64,000 nt of DNA, taken from contig JACAXG010000206.1 in the NCBI GenBank assembly GCA_018881555.1, positions 171,961 to 235,960 of the forward strand, read 5' to 3'. Positions 36,501 to 63,904 of this stretch are shown here, piece after piece. The notes beneath the pieces are model-generated. The model did no database searches and had not been told where the DNA came from. It worked only from the letters and a program-made list of their open reading frames with translations. Position 1 is the stretch's first letter; every line of letters starts with the position of its first letter. Position numbers and translations under genes: made by a program. Source of the stretch: Amblyornis subalaris (taxonomy: Eukaryota; Chordata; Aves; Passeriformes; Ptilonorhynchidae).

Positions 36501-37639
36501 TCTGGCTGCCAAACAGTTCCTTGCCTACCCAAATCTGCTCAGCAGCAGCGGATCAGTGGCAGCCAACCTCTCCTGCTCTTGGCTTGTGCTGAGAAAAGGC
36601 AGCTGAAAACCAGACAGATACGTAGATGTCTCCTGAAACAACGGGAGGAGGTGAAGGAGCAGTAAGAAACATTTCTGGGCAGATTGGACACTGTATTTCA
36701 TCAAAATTCTGTTCTTTTCTTGCTCGGTGTGGGCTGAGCTGTTTTAAGAGCTTTAGAGGGCCGATTGTTACTTGTGGTGTATCCGTAGGGGAGTTTGGAG
36801 ATTCACTGTGCTGGATGGACAGGGCAGTGAGGGGTTTTTGGAGGCTCAGTGATCTCCTTTGGTGTCTTGGTGACCATCAAGGTCCTGCCTTATCTTTGAG
36901 ATCTCTTAGTGCTTCCTGGAGCTGAGTTTTCCTCTCAAGGACAAAGGGCAAAGGGGCTGCCCTGCTCACGGATCACTGAGCTTCCAGTAGCTCCAACGCT
37001 CCTGTTCGTGTAGGGAGGAGGGAGGAATTGATTCCATCTTGCTGGGCACTCAGGATCTCGCAGATGTTGCACCCCAGGGAAAAGGCTGAAGGAGAAAAGG
37101 CACGAGGAGGAGACTTGACCTCCCCTGGGCTGGCCGTGCTCAGTGGATGACCAGGGAAGGAGAAACCTTCTCTGTCTGAGAACAGATTTCTCTTCAGGAT
37201 GGAAAAGACATTTTTTTCCCACTATCCATAAGGGTGGGCTGACTGGACTGCAGCAAAGGCTGAAGCATTGTCCCTATTCATGGTGGGTGCAGGTTCAAGT
37301 GCACTTCTGCATCTCATCTCCAGGCATTCCAGGGCCTGGAGGTTTCCTTGTCCTTATTTGGGTCCAGAGCATTAGCACTAACAGGTGATTGGGCCTGGGG
37401 ACCAGGGAAAATCCTGGCCGAAGTCACGGTGGATTTATAATCCACGTGAAAACAGTGGGGATGTTTATATGGACAGAAAGAAAACCCGATTTTACGCCAG
37501 CAAGGCCTTCAATAACACACCAGGGCTCTGTCAGGGATACAAACCCTTACGTCTGAGGGGAGGAGGAAAACGGGATCTAAAAAACACCCCATGGGAACTG
37601 CTCAACCTGCTGCTGGGGGGGATCTGTCACCTTCCCTTG
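33571..37639. other. Intergenic unique region, 4.1 kb
   Basis: No gene and no CR1 are recognised; a 203-codon frame at 35981-36592 has no domain. Contains an imperfect hairpin at 34667-34733, a 12-bp tandem at 35446-35472 and a T run at 35556-35571. Confidence 0.5.
34667..34733. repeat. Imperfect hairpin, 23 paired bases
   Basis: CCAGGCTCCAC (34686-34696) pairs perfectly with 34702-34712 across a 5-base loop. CCTGAATTCCTC (34673-34684) pairs perfectly with 34720-34731. One base on one side and seven on the other bulge between the stems. Size and shape resemble a small precursor RNA, but no identity can be given. Confidence 0.8.
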
Positions 37640-38100
37640 AAGCATCACCCTGGAGCCACCAGCCCGGAGCGGGGACCCCAGCCCAGAGCATCCCGCGCCC
37701 CAACCCCGTCATCCCACAGCCGCCCGCCGGCGCAGCCCCGGGCTGCCCTGCCCGTTCCCAGGCAGGAGTCAAGGTCTCCGTGGCAGGAGGGCCTGACGCA
37801 GGCAGCTCCCCCCGTGACGCTCCCGCGCCCGGGGACGGAACATTCCCGAGGGGAGGCGAGGGGTGGCCGGGGGGGACGGGGCGCAGATGCGCACGGACGG
37901 TCACCTTGGGCGCCGGGAAGCGGCTCCGCGGCCAGCGGGGATACGGCCGGATTGTTTTGCCGTCCTGTTCCAAGCTGGAGGAGGAGGAGGAGGAGGAGTG
38001 GGGCGGACAGCAGGGATTTCGTGGGAGATTGCGTTGGAAGCAGCCGGCACAGCTGGGCTCCGGCCCGTGGCCTTCACCTGCTGCTTGGCCGGGGGGAAAG
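37640..38100. promoter_or_regulatory. CpG island, no assigned gene
   Basis: Dense CpG and GC content. Two overlapping open frames of about 300 codons cover it (37385-38296 plus; 37602-38564 minus), which is typical of stop-poor GC-rich DNA; neither contains a domain I know. A GGA run lies at 37977-37998. It sits about 8 kb past the BLK 3' end. Confidence 0.5.
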
Positions 38101-38642
38101 GAAAGGGGGGACGTGGCTGCAGAGCTCTGTGGTTTCTCCTGCCTTCGTGTTTTGTTTTCTTCCCGGGTGGAAGGACCCTCTGGTGCTGCAGGCAAGCAGG
38201 GCAGCATGGACTGGATCCATCCTCTCTTTGCCTTCAGGAAAGGATGGCCAGACTCAAAATGATGTTTGGAATTGGGGAATGGTCTCTGGCCTCTGATAGC
38301 CCCCAAACTACGCCTGGGGCTCACCTGGGTCAGTGCCAGCCAGGCCAAGCCAGGCCTGTGCCAGACTAAGCAAGAGGGACAGTTTGGAGATGGAGCTTCA
38401 GAGGGTTTTTTCCATGTTTCTATGGGAGACAGAGCAATCTGGCCATCCCCTTTCCCTCCATCCATCTTTTTGAGCTCCTCCTGCTTCAGAGGGGACATTG
38501 GCTGGGCATTTCCCCTGCAATGAATTATCCTGGTATCCCTTCCTTTTGCATCCAGGTGGGACAAGGCTGGGAGAACCCTCCTGAGTAAAATACAGCCCCT
38601 GCCCAGAGCTCAGGCCTTCCTTAATTGTGTAGAAGGAGCTGA

Positions 38643-38944
38643 GGATGGAAAACTGGAGAGGGACTTTGGACAAGGGCCTGGAGGGACAGGACAAGGGGGA
38701 ACGGCTTCCCACTGCCAGAGGGCAGGGTTAGATGGGATATTGGGAAGAAATATTGGGATATTGGGAAGAAATTGGCTGCGAGGGTGGGGAGGCCCTGGCA
38801 TAGGTTTTCCAGAGAAGCTGTGGCTGCCCCATCCCTGGAAGTGTCCGAGGCCGGGTTGGACTGGGGTTGGAGCAACCTGGGATAGTGGAACAAGATGATC
38901 TTTAGGGTCCCTTCCAACCCAAACCATTTGATGATTGTGTGAAA
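38643..38944 (+). mobile_element. CR1 LINE 3' fragment with internal duplication
   Basis: Sense copy from CTGGAGAGGGACTTTGGACA to the tail. The ATATTGGGAAGAA segment is duplicated near 38735-38772. Confidence 0.95.
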
Positions 38945-40258
38945 TCGGTGGCGACTTCAGACCACCAGCCTGGTGGGTGTCGCTTTTACCCCAACAAACA
39001 ACTTCACATTTTCAGGCCACGCCTTGGGGCTGGGATGTTATCTGTCCACGCCAAAGGCTTTACAGCCCTCCACTGTCCCACTCTTTTTAGATCAAACCCA
39101 CGAGAGACAAAGCAGGGCAGTGTTTCAGAAACACCCACAAAGTGCTTCTGTAGCACCACAGACTCAAAGCTGCGCACGTAGAGCACACACACACAGACCA
39201 GTGCTCCCACCCCCCCAGCCTTCCCCGACTCCCCAGCCCACTGTATCCAACACTCAGCCACAGGCTGAGCCTCTCCCAGCAATGCTGGCTCCCAGCAGCC
39301 CAAGCAGGAGCGAGAAGAGGGCAGGGGGCTGGGGGGGGGGGGGGAAGGGTGCAAATTGTTCACTGAGGATGCTATCACGTCAAACCCACTGTTTACAGGC
39401 TGCTGCCAGGTTATTGAAGATCAGAGAGTCGCTGGCTCTAAACACAGCTACTCCTGGAGTGCAGCGTGTCGGGGCTGGGTGATACATGTGCCCCACCTGC
39501 CCTTGGGGTGACCTTTGGGACCCGGGAGTTATCAGGGGGAAGCGACCGCGCGGTGGGGCCGGGGGACCACCTACGGTGCGGGGTGAGCTGTGGGGAGATG
39601 CTGCACAGCCCAAAGGGAGGAGATCCGGAGATACAGAGGGCTCCTGGCCAGTGCAGATCCAGGGCTGGGAACCTACAGGAGCATCCAAACACCTGGGAGA
39701 AACAATTGCCAGTCCGTGGATGGCAGAGGGGATTTTTCCCAGTCTGACCAGTCGGGATGGTTGTCATCCTCTGTGGTGTTGGCCCATGGAGAGAGGTGGC
39801 TGTGTCCACCAGATGAAAAACAGTGCTGGTGATTTCAGGCTAATTTGGGTTTATTGGATGTACCTGTAGCAGTAAATTCAACACAGCCAGAAATCTGATC
39901 ATGTGCACTGCTAAACTCTTAACCTGCTCCCAACATCAGCTTAGCCTGGCTCAACTACCAAAGACCCAAACAACCCCTGGGCACCAGAGTGGAGACAGCA
40001 CACTCCCAAAACATATTTTGGATCTGTCCACCCTGTTCTGAAGGCTGAGAGAGTTTAATAGTGTGGACATGGCCAGAGCAGACCAACTGGCCTCAGGATC
40101 AGGGGAAAGAAGAGGTATTTTTTTGTTTACCAGCTGTACTGAGTAGGCACCAGAGTTTAAGATGCTGGAAAGTCAACACCAGACAGAGCAGCCCTGGCAG
40201 TGCTTGTCCTGCCAAAGGAAGGCCCCTGAGGTCCTTGTCTGAAGATGGCAAAGGCCAA
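38945..40258. other. Intergenic, nothing coding recognised
   Basis: Unique sequence with a short CA run (39185-39199) and a 14-base G run (39331-39344). Confidence 0.5.
39319..39349 (+). repeat. G-run cluster (G-quadruplex potential)
   Basis: Several G runs, including 14 consecutive G, within 31 bases. Confidence 0.7.
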
Positions 40259-40360
40259 GTCTAGTGAAGGTGTCCCTGTCCATGGCAGGGAGGATGGAAT
40301 GGGATGATCTTTAAGGTCTCTTCCAACCCAGCCCATTCTGCAATTCTGTGATTGTATGAA
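40259..40360 (+). mobile_element. CR1 3' tail
   Basis: Sense: GTGAAGGTGTCCCTGTCCAT, CTCTTCCAACCCAGCCCATT and a degenerate tail. Confidence 0.9.
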
Positions 40361-40572
40361 AAGTGATCGGACTCGGATGGGAGAGGCGAGGTGTGGTAGT
40401 AATTTCTGATCTCCTGGATGGGACAGGCCAGTTGTTCTGAAGGTTTGACCTGGATAAGAAAACAGGGGTAAAGACTCTCACATTTACCTGTTCAGAGCAG
40501 CTGAACCTCCCTCTTCCTGCAAGAGCACAACCCCCAGCTAAGGCTGATTGCTGTGGCTTGGAGGCTCTCTGT

Positions 40573-40745
40573 GGTTATGGAATGATTTAGCTTGGAAAAG
40601 CCCTCTGAGATCATCGAGTCCAACCATTCCCAACACTGCCCAGTCCACCACTAACCCACGTCCCCAAATACCACATCCACACGTCTTTTAAATCCCTCCA
40701 GGGATGGTGCTCCAGCCACTGCCCTGGGCAGGCTGTTCCCTCATT
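40573..40745 (-). mobile_element. CR1 LINE 3' fragment
   Basis: Antisense copy of another subfamily: AGATCATCGAGTCCAACCAT, CACTGCCCAGTCCACCACTA and CTGCCCTGGGCAGGCTGTTC. Confidence 0.92.
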
Positions 40746-42404
40746 CCCAGTGGTGTCTTCATTCCCAGACACCAATCTGGCTGTAACTCCCGTTTCTGGT
40801 CATGATCCCGAGCATCCCCAGCCCAGGGTAGGGGACAGACCACAGAAAACTCCCACCACCCTGCCACAGCTGCCTTTCCACTGTCTCCACCCTGTGGCTT
40901 CAGCCTGCTCTGGAAGAAAAAAAAAAGGAAAGATAAGGAGGTCAGAAAGAAGGTTCAGGTGAGGAGGAGCTAAATATAGATTTGAAAGGCTGAGGGAAAT
41001 CACAGAGACACTGATGGCCAGCAAAATGTCTGGCTCTGGTGCAATTAGGGAGACATCTGGCATTTAGGGGATGGTGGTGGGAATTGGAGGCTCCAGGGTG
41101 GGCTCCTTCCTCCTGCTTTGCTGACAGAGACCTGGGGCTCAGGTTTAAGGCAGAGAGGACAAGCTGGCTGCAAATCCTTTGCTTGTGACCATGAGGACAG
41201 TGAGGCCAGGCTTGCTCACCTCCAAGGGGAGTCAGAGCTGGATCCCCTGATGCCATTCCCAGGATCATGAGCAGGCCATCCCTTCTCTCCAGCGCTGAAT
41301 AAGCTGCTAATTTTAACTGGGAATGACCTTGGACGGATTGAGGGAGGAGGAAACTCTGGAGAAAGGAGAACCCATGGCAGGTCACAGCCTGTGTGCAGTG
41401 GTGGGCAATCCCAGATGCCATGGGGAAGGGCGCAGCATGAGTCCTGGGAGAGCAGAACAAGGAATTCAGTGATTAGAGACCTTCCAAGCCAGGAATGGTG
41501 TCGGAACACCCAGCTCAGACCACTGAGGGATGAGCAATGATCCCAGAGTAGCCCCAGCCCTCCTGCCTGCAACCCATCACAAACCCCTTTGGAGCAGCCA
41601 TGGGCCCTGAGTGCTTAAGGAAAATGCTTCCCTTGAGCCCTGTTATCCATGCAGGGTTTTCCTGGCTGCTGGCACAGATGGAATGTTGCACTGAGCGGCC
41701 AGTGGGAATGGACAGGGCTTTCCTTGGGCTGATTTGTTGCAGGCTCTGTCTCTGCTTCCCACCAGGAACTCATCTGTGCTCCCTGCCACCCTCACAGCCT
41801 GGCTGTGACACACGGCCCCGGCCTCTCCTTTGGTTAGGGGTGCTCAGGGATGGCCATCCATGCTTTTCAGAGCCAGCCTGGAGCGTGACCACCCTTGGAG
41901 ATGCTCCGAACCCCTTGGAGAATCAAGCCAGGTGAGCTTTCCTTGGCTGTGAGCACCGGGCTGGTGAGCTGCCTGCCCAGGGAGGGGGCCCTCCTGGAAA
42001 AAGTGTCCATTGTTGCCTTTGGTGGAGCAGCTCGGAGACCAGAGCTCAGCCTGGCAGGGCATGGATGCCCTTGTTTGCTCTGCAGTATTTGCCAGGGAGT
42101 ATTTACCCCGCTGAGCGTGGGTGGAGGTAAAACACAGCAAGGTGAGGGCTCCTCACCACCTCCCTTCCCCAGCAGCCTTGATTTTCGGTGGAATTGTGGC
42201 GAGCTCCAGGCACCCCGTCCTGCACAGAGCAGGTGGAGACACTTGGATCCTCCCTTTATCCCCTTGGGAGGGATCCTGAGCTCCTGGCACTCGGCAGTGT
42301 GCATGTGGGTGAGCTGTGCCTGCTCCAAAGCAAGAGCCCAGCACGGGATGGCATGGGAAAAAGCCCATTTCCCAGGATGTGGGACAGTGGCTTTAGGCTG
42401 AAGG
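40746..42404. other. Intergenic unique region, 1.7 kb
   Basis: No gene is recognised; overlapping frames of 150-170 codons on both strands have no domain. Confidence 0.45.
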
Positions 42405-42630
42405 AGATATTCAGGTTAGATATTCAGGTTAGATATTATGAAAAAAAATTTTAACTATGAAGAGGCTGTGGCTGCCCCATCCCTGGAAGTGTCCAAGGCC
42501 AGGTTGGACAGGGCTTGGAGCAACCTGGGATAGTGGAAGGTGTCCCTGCCCATGGCAGGGGGGTGGAATGAGGGGAACTTTAAGGCCCCTCCTATCCCAA
42601 ACCATTCTGTGATTCCACGATTCTGTGACA
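42405..42630 (+). mobile_element. CR1 LINE 3' fragment with tandem 13-mer at 5' end
   Basis: The AGATATTCAGGTT unit is present 2.5 times at 42405-42437, then the copy continues through GCTGTGGCTGCCCCATCCCT to a degenerate tail. Internal sequence between the repeat and the GAGGCTGTGG landmark is deleted. Confidence 0.92.
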
Positions 42631-45211
42631 TTGATGCACCACTGCTTTGCTCTCGCTTCACACCAGCTGACCAAGCCCATCTCTCGTCTCCAGGGTCCAG
42701 CTGCAGTTAGAGTGTGTTTCCTAGGCTTAATCTTTTCTGAGACATGAGAAAATCCACGTTGCTGTGAGAGCCTGGGTTCTGAGAAAAGCTGAATCTCACA
42801 CCCTACCAGGTAAACATCACGGGAGCCGCCGGGGCTGCTGCTCTCTGCTCTCCTGACCTCTCGTGGTTTTCCTTTGCTCTTCCTCCCACTCCCACCTCTC
42901 TCTCCTGATCACCTGCTGGTTTTTCCATGCCTGTCTCATGCCCTGGCCCTGGCTCCAAGCTTCCAGACGCACTTCCTGCTTTGCCAAGATGTCACAAGTG
43001 CACAGCTATTGCCCGGGGAAAGTTTTACGCCGCAGCCACGGGGTATTTCTACATCTGCAAGGCGAAGAACTGAGAAATACCACAGAAACCTTCTCTCCAG
43101 AACCTCAAACCACTTGTAAACAAGGTGTTAATGACAGTGAGCTCAGCACAGGACCAGACATCACCCACAGAGATGAAATGTCAGACAGAAGGTGGGGATG
43201 CAGTAGCGAGATCAAGGCTGAAAGAGAAAGCAGCAGCAAAGACCAAGAGTGGAGGTCTGAATCTTTCAGCAAGAGAATTGGAAAAACCATTCCAGCGGCA
43301 CCTGAGGAAGGAATGAAAGGATTATCTTGGATATTATGCAGGATACACATCACTAGGAAGTTCTTTTAACCCCTGTCTGGGCCATTCAGGGGTTCATACC
43401 CTGTCTGTGGCAGGAATTTACTCCTATCTTGTAAATACCTTTGCACAGCCCTGAAAGTTCTTCTTGGGTAGGTTCACAAAGTGAATTTGAGAGCCTGGAT
43501 CACTTTAATCACCTTTCTCCTGCTCCAGACTCCCCTGTGAGCCTCTGGCTGGGGCTCACCCGTGGTGAAGAAGCCCCTCTGAGGCTGCCGGGTGGGTATG
43601 GGGACAAAGGGGCTTTTGCAGAGGTTCCTGATGGCATTGGAGCCATCCTGGTCCCCAGAGCTTCCTGGGCTGGAGGTCACAGAGGACAGCACCCCACTCC
43701 TCTCCCAGGGTTGTGCCTGCAATCCCTGATGTCCAGACAGGAGGGCAGGTCTTTTTCTGTCCAGCTGTGGTGGAGATGGGGGTTCCACTTCCAGGGGTTT
43801 TGGTGGCTGTTTTGTAAAACCATGGCTGCTGATGGAGCTCTCCCTCCAGCCCCTGGAGGGGCTCAGCTCGGTGGCACAGCCCCAGAAGCAAGGGAGGAGT
43901 TTCCAGTGGCTTCTTCCAGGGCTTCATGGAAGAGCCTGTGGAGCCAGGTGTGCCCCAGGGAACAAATTAACACGTGTTTGTGCAGCATGAGCAGAAAGGA
44001 CCGTGGTGTCCAGCGCAGAGGAAGCTCAGCTCACAGGCTCTTGTTGTGTTCGCCCTGGGCTCGGCCACGTGCTGCTACTGGCCATAAAAATATCCATTTC
44101 CTTTCTAATTTGAGCTGCTACACTTGACACCGTGGCCTTGGGCGATAATGCAATGTACAAGTGCTCAGCAGACACCCTGCAGCTCTCCTTCCTGCTCTGT
44201 TCCAGCACAAATAATCCGCAGTTTTCACTCCAATCAAATATTAACAGCCAAAGAGTCAAATAGATTTCATCTGTGTTTCTTTTCTGATTATCTTCTCATT
44301 AACTGGACTCTGCCAGTTCTGCGTGGAGTTCCTGGTATCTGGGAGAGACCAAGCTGGAGTTCAAGCAAGGGGAAAGGCTGATCCTTCAACTCCACTGAAA
44401 TTATTGAATAAATGGGCTCTTTTTCCCCAGTGGTTTAGAATTGGCTATAATTATAGCTCATGTAATTTGTCCCTTGGGAACCATGAAGGAACTAAACCAA
44501 GCCTGATTCATCTCAAATTAATTGTAGAAATTACTAGCACTGGGTTCATGGGGTTCAGGTTGTGAGGATGGAGATCTTTTCCACAGCCCAAGGTTTCCCA
44601 TCCAGCTCCAGTGCAGTCCCAGAGAGGTGCAGGTCTCCCATAGACTTCTATCCACCATCCCTATGAAAAAATCCTGGACACCCTAGAGTTCCTCCACTAG
44701 ATCCAGCATTTCTAGAGGCTGGATCATCTCACCCAGCTCCCTTTCCTCCTGAGTCTGTTATTGTTTATCATTATTAAATCCTTCTTTTCGCCTCAGGGTG
44801 CAGGAATGACCTTTTCAGACTGTGCAAATCAGCCATCTCCAGAGATTTTGGCCTCCTATGAATGCTAAATCAATTCCAATGTGATCTTTCTGTGGGTCTG
44901 CAAAGCATTGGAAGACGAGCAAAGTGCTGTTCGTGCCAACACAGGCATGTTATCCCATTGGAATACACTTGGAAAGTGATGCTGGCATCCCAGTGGGGGA
45001 TTTTGTCTCATTGCAGGTGCCAGACAGGGTCATTATGGCACTGAAGATCAAGGCCTGGCACTGAATGCAGCTCCCAACAGCCCAGCTGTCCCTATAATCT
45101 GTGGAGAATTTTCCTACTCCTTTTCCTCCCAGGCTCTTGTGCAGCAGTGGCATGAACAGGTATTTCTGTGCCATGTCTTGGGGTTGGTTGGGTGTTTTTT
45201 CTAACACACAG
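42631..45211. other. Intergenic unique region, 2.6 kb
   Basis: No gene is recognised; a 228-codon frame at 43441-44127 has no domain and no supporting splice or promoter context. Confidence 0.45.
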
Positions 45212-45550
45212 ATCATGGAAACATGGAATGGTTTGGGTCAGAAGGGACCTTAAGTATCATCTCATTCCAAGCCTCCTGCCATGGGCAGGGACAGCTTCCA
45301 CTATCCCAGGTTGCTCCAAGCCCCATCCAACCTGGCCTTGGACACTTCCAGGGATGAAGCAGCCACAGCTTCTCTGGGCAACCTGTGCCAGTGTTTTACA
45401 CCCTTTTTGCAAAAAAAAAAAAATCTCCTTTATATCTGGTCTAAATCAACCCTAATTTAGTTTTAAAAACATCACCTCTTGTTCTATCACAACAGATCCT
45501 GCTGAAAAGTCTGTCCCTAGTTTTTTATATCCCCTCTTTTGAAGTTTAGA
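45212..45550 (-). mobile_element. CR1 LINE 3' fragment, about 340 bp
   Basis: Antisense copy from ATCATGGAAACATGGAATGG to the internal TGTCCCTAG region, with an A run at 45410-45423. Confidence 0.95.
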
Positions 45551-45989
45551 AGGTCTCCTGGAGATTTCTCTTTCCATCTCTGCCGTTTCCTTCTGGTTCC
45601 AGCATCCCTGTTACCCTGTGAAATGCACCCTCTACAGATGGACTCAAAATCTACTTCGTGGAGAAGCAAACATCAGACGAAACCCCCTGAGGAGACGATT
45701 CTGGAGAGTCCCCCCTTGTCCCAGCCCGGTGCTCGCTGCCGTGGCCCTCACACCCCTTCCTTGTGCCCTCTGTGCCTGATTTCTTCGCCCTCCGCTCCCC
45801 AGCCCGGTGAAACTCCTGGCTGGAGACCAGCCTGCAGCCTGTCGTGGGCATTCCCCCGGGAGCTGCCGGTCGGAGATCCGCCAGAAACCAGGGAAATGGC
45901 ATTTGGACGCTCCGGGCGCCGGGAGCGGGACCTGCCGTGCGGCTGCCGAGATGCTGCACCGGGAGCAGCGAAGGCTCAGCCGAGCAAGG
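45551..45989. other. CpG-rich DNA past the BLK 3' end
   Basis: GC content and CpG density rise from about 45.7 kb and continue into the BLK 3' UTR. No gene is recognised. Confidence 0.5.
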
Positions 45990-45995
45990 ACGGGT

Positions 45996-46017
45996 TTTAT
46001 TTCTGAGGCGTTTTATT
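45996..46017 (-). promoter_or_regulatory. Candidate BLK distal poly(A) signals (two AATAAA)
   Basis: Two AATAAA hexamers sit 16 bases apart on the minus strand (46012-46017 and 45996-46001), about 750 bases beyond the BLK stop. The pair is a stronger candidate than the single proximal hexamer. Confidence 0.5.
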
Positions 46018-46270
46018 ACAAGTGTTTTTAATTCCCACGAGCCGTCGGGATTTGCAGGGAAGGAGGGACATCTCGTGGCCACACCACGAACATCTCGGAC
46101 ATCGTCCCCTCCCCGCCCCGGGTACCACCCCAGCATCACCCCGCGCTGCCCGGGGAGCATCCCGGCCTCTCCCTTCCCCTCCAGGGGCTGGGAGTGGGCA
46201 CGGGAAGGTCAAAAACTCGCTCTCAACCTGACCGCCGAATAAAGAAGTGGGAAATGGTCGTATCCAGTTT

Positions 46271-46276
46271 TTTATT
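46271..46276 (-). promoter_or_regulatory. Candidate BLK proximal poly(A) signal (AATAAA)
   Basis: AATAAA read on the minus strand, about 490 bases beyond the BLK stop. It is followed by a short T-rich stretch but no strong GU-rich element. Confidence 0.45.
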
Positions 46277-46765
46277 ACCGACTTGAGGCAGAGCGTGGGC
46301 ATCGCCCGGAAGGATTGCTCCAGAGCCCGGGGTGGCCCGAGGAGGCGCGGACAGGACGCGCTCCCAGCCCTGCCACGGGCACGGAGGGGTTGTAGTATCG
46401 CCAGCAGTGGCACCAGAGGTGGGGCAGAGGTTCTGCACGCCCCACACCACCACTCCGGCCGCGGCCCCCTCTCCCCGCGGCTGGGTTTGCAGGGCTGGGG
46501 GGCTTTTCTGTGTCCGAGGGGGTCACGGAGGAGTTTTCTGTCCTTTGCGCAGGAGGAGATGACGGCAGAGCGGGCACAGCGCTCCAAGGCGGACGAGGAG
46601 GGAGCTGTGACATCTCTCAGCCACCCCTTCGGCCTCTGTGACAACCACAGAGCCGGCAGCATCCTCCCTCTCCCTCGTGTCCCTCCTCATTCTCCATCTC
46701 CGCGTGCGGACGGGAGGACGGGAAGAGCCTGAACGGAGGTGGTGGCTTTCCCGCAGAGGCGGTGG

Positions 46766-62774
<16,009 letters not shown>

Positions 62775-63360
62775 CTGAAAGAAAAATTAACTTGGTGGAA
62801 TCCAGCTGGTCCCCTGAGGGGGTTGCTGCACACCTCGGTGTATGGTGGGGCATTTCACCCCTTAAACATAGGGGTCTGTCACCTCCCCATCCCCCAAAGC
62901 CAGCCTTTCCACCAACCCAGCTTGTCTGCTCGCCACAGCCTCTGCGCAGGGATTAACACTGATTCAACAAAGCATTTCCTGTGTATGTATTTTTAAAACA
63001 CTGCAGAAACCCCCCCACCTCTCCCCCCCCGGCCGACAAACCCCACAGTGTCAACAAGAAAAAGGGGTTTGTGTGGAATCAGAAGGGTCATAAATAACCT
63101 GTCAGTGCTCAGCCTGAGTTTTACACGGTGGTAAATGAAAATTGCTGTGGCAACGTTTCCCAGGGTGACTGTGGAATTTAACTCAAAATGATGAGGGCTT
63201 TTTGATAGAGAAAAGTATAAAGTAATTTCATTTTCTGTTATTTGAGCCTGTTTCTAGGATTTAACTCTCCCTGGGCTCACGGTCTACGGCCTGTGCTCTG
63301 GGCTCTCATAGTGCCTTGCCATCCTCTCTCTTGCACACTATTCCTTGCAGAACACGGAAT

Positions 63361-63655
63361 GAATCATAGGATGGTTTGGGTGGGAAGGGACATTAAAGCC
63401 CATCTTGTTCCATGGGCAGGGACACCCTCCACTATCCCAGGTTGCTTTAAGCCCATCCAATCCGGCCTTAGGTGCTTCCAGGGATGGGGCAGCCACAGCT
63501 TCTCTGGCCAACCTGTGCCAGGGCCTCCCCACCCTCACAGGGAAGGATTTCTTCCTCCCATCTGATCCAAACCTCCTCTCTGCCAGTTTTAAACTGTTGC
63601 CCCTTGTCCTGTCACTATCTGACCATTAAAAAGTCCCTCTCTCTCCTTTTATAAG
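63361..63655 (-). mobile_element. CR1 LINE 3' fragment in BLK 5' intron
   Basis: From GAATCATAGGATGGTTTGGG through GCAGCCACAGCTTCTCTGGC to the internal TATCTGACCATTAAAAAGTC. Confidence 0.95.
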
Positions 63656-63904
63656 CCCTGTCCTTGTGCCACGAGGCTCTGCCACGGCCCAGGGCTGATC
63701 CCTGTGGGCTGGAGCTGAACCTCTCGGTTTGCACAGCCGGGTGCTGCTCTCGGGGAGCTTGTGCAGCCCTTCCCCTCTGCTCTGCTCTCTCAGAGCTGCT
63801 GAAGCAGAAAGAGCAGCTATTTTGGGGCAGATCAAACTTTGTAAAGAGGATCAGCACACGCACAGGGTCACAATCAAACCCAAGCACTGGTGAAAAAGAA
63901 AAGG

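Larger units (their letters stand above)
45990..46765 (-). other. BLK: BLK 3' UTR (extent inferred)
   Basis: This is GC- and CpG-rich sequence directly after the BLK stop. An open frame of 221 codons on the same strand (45997-46662) is best explained by base composition. The end is set by the candidate poly(A) signals on the minus strand at 46271-46276 or 45996-46017. No transcript evidence is available, so the exact 3' end is an inference. Confidence 0.6.

Noticed and set aside
37602..38564. 320-codon minus-strand open frame (with a 303-codon plus-strand frame over the same DNA)
   Set aside because: Both frames cross a CpG island where stop codons are rare. The products are low-complexity, rich in Pro, Ala, Gly, Arg and Ser, with no domain.
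43441..44127. 228-codon plus-strand open frame
   Set aside because: No domain or supporting context; the product looks like translated noncoding DNA.
1..45900. GATA4 coding exons
   Set aside because: No zinc-finger signature of the CxNC-type GATA finger is found on either strand, so GATA4 itself is not in the window.
45997..46662. 221-codon minus-strand open frame next to BLK
   Set aside because: It lies in the BLK 3' UTR, out of the BLK reading context, in CpG-rich DNA.
62775..63660. Candidate BLK start exon (ATG-Gly on the minus strand)
   Set aside because: The ATGGGG near 62890 meets a stop within three codons; the others lie inside a CR1 fragment.
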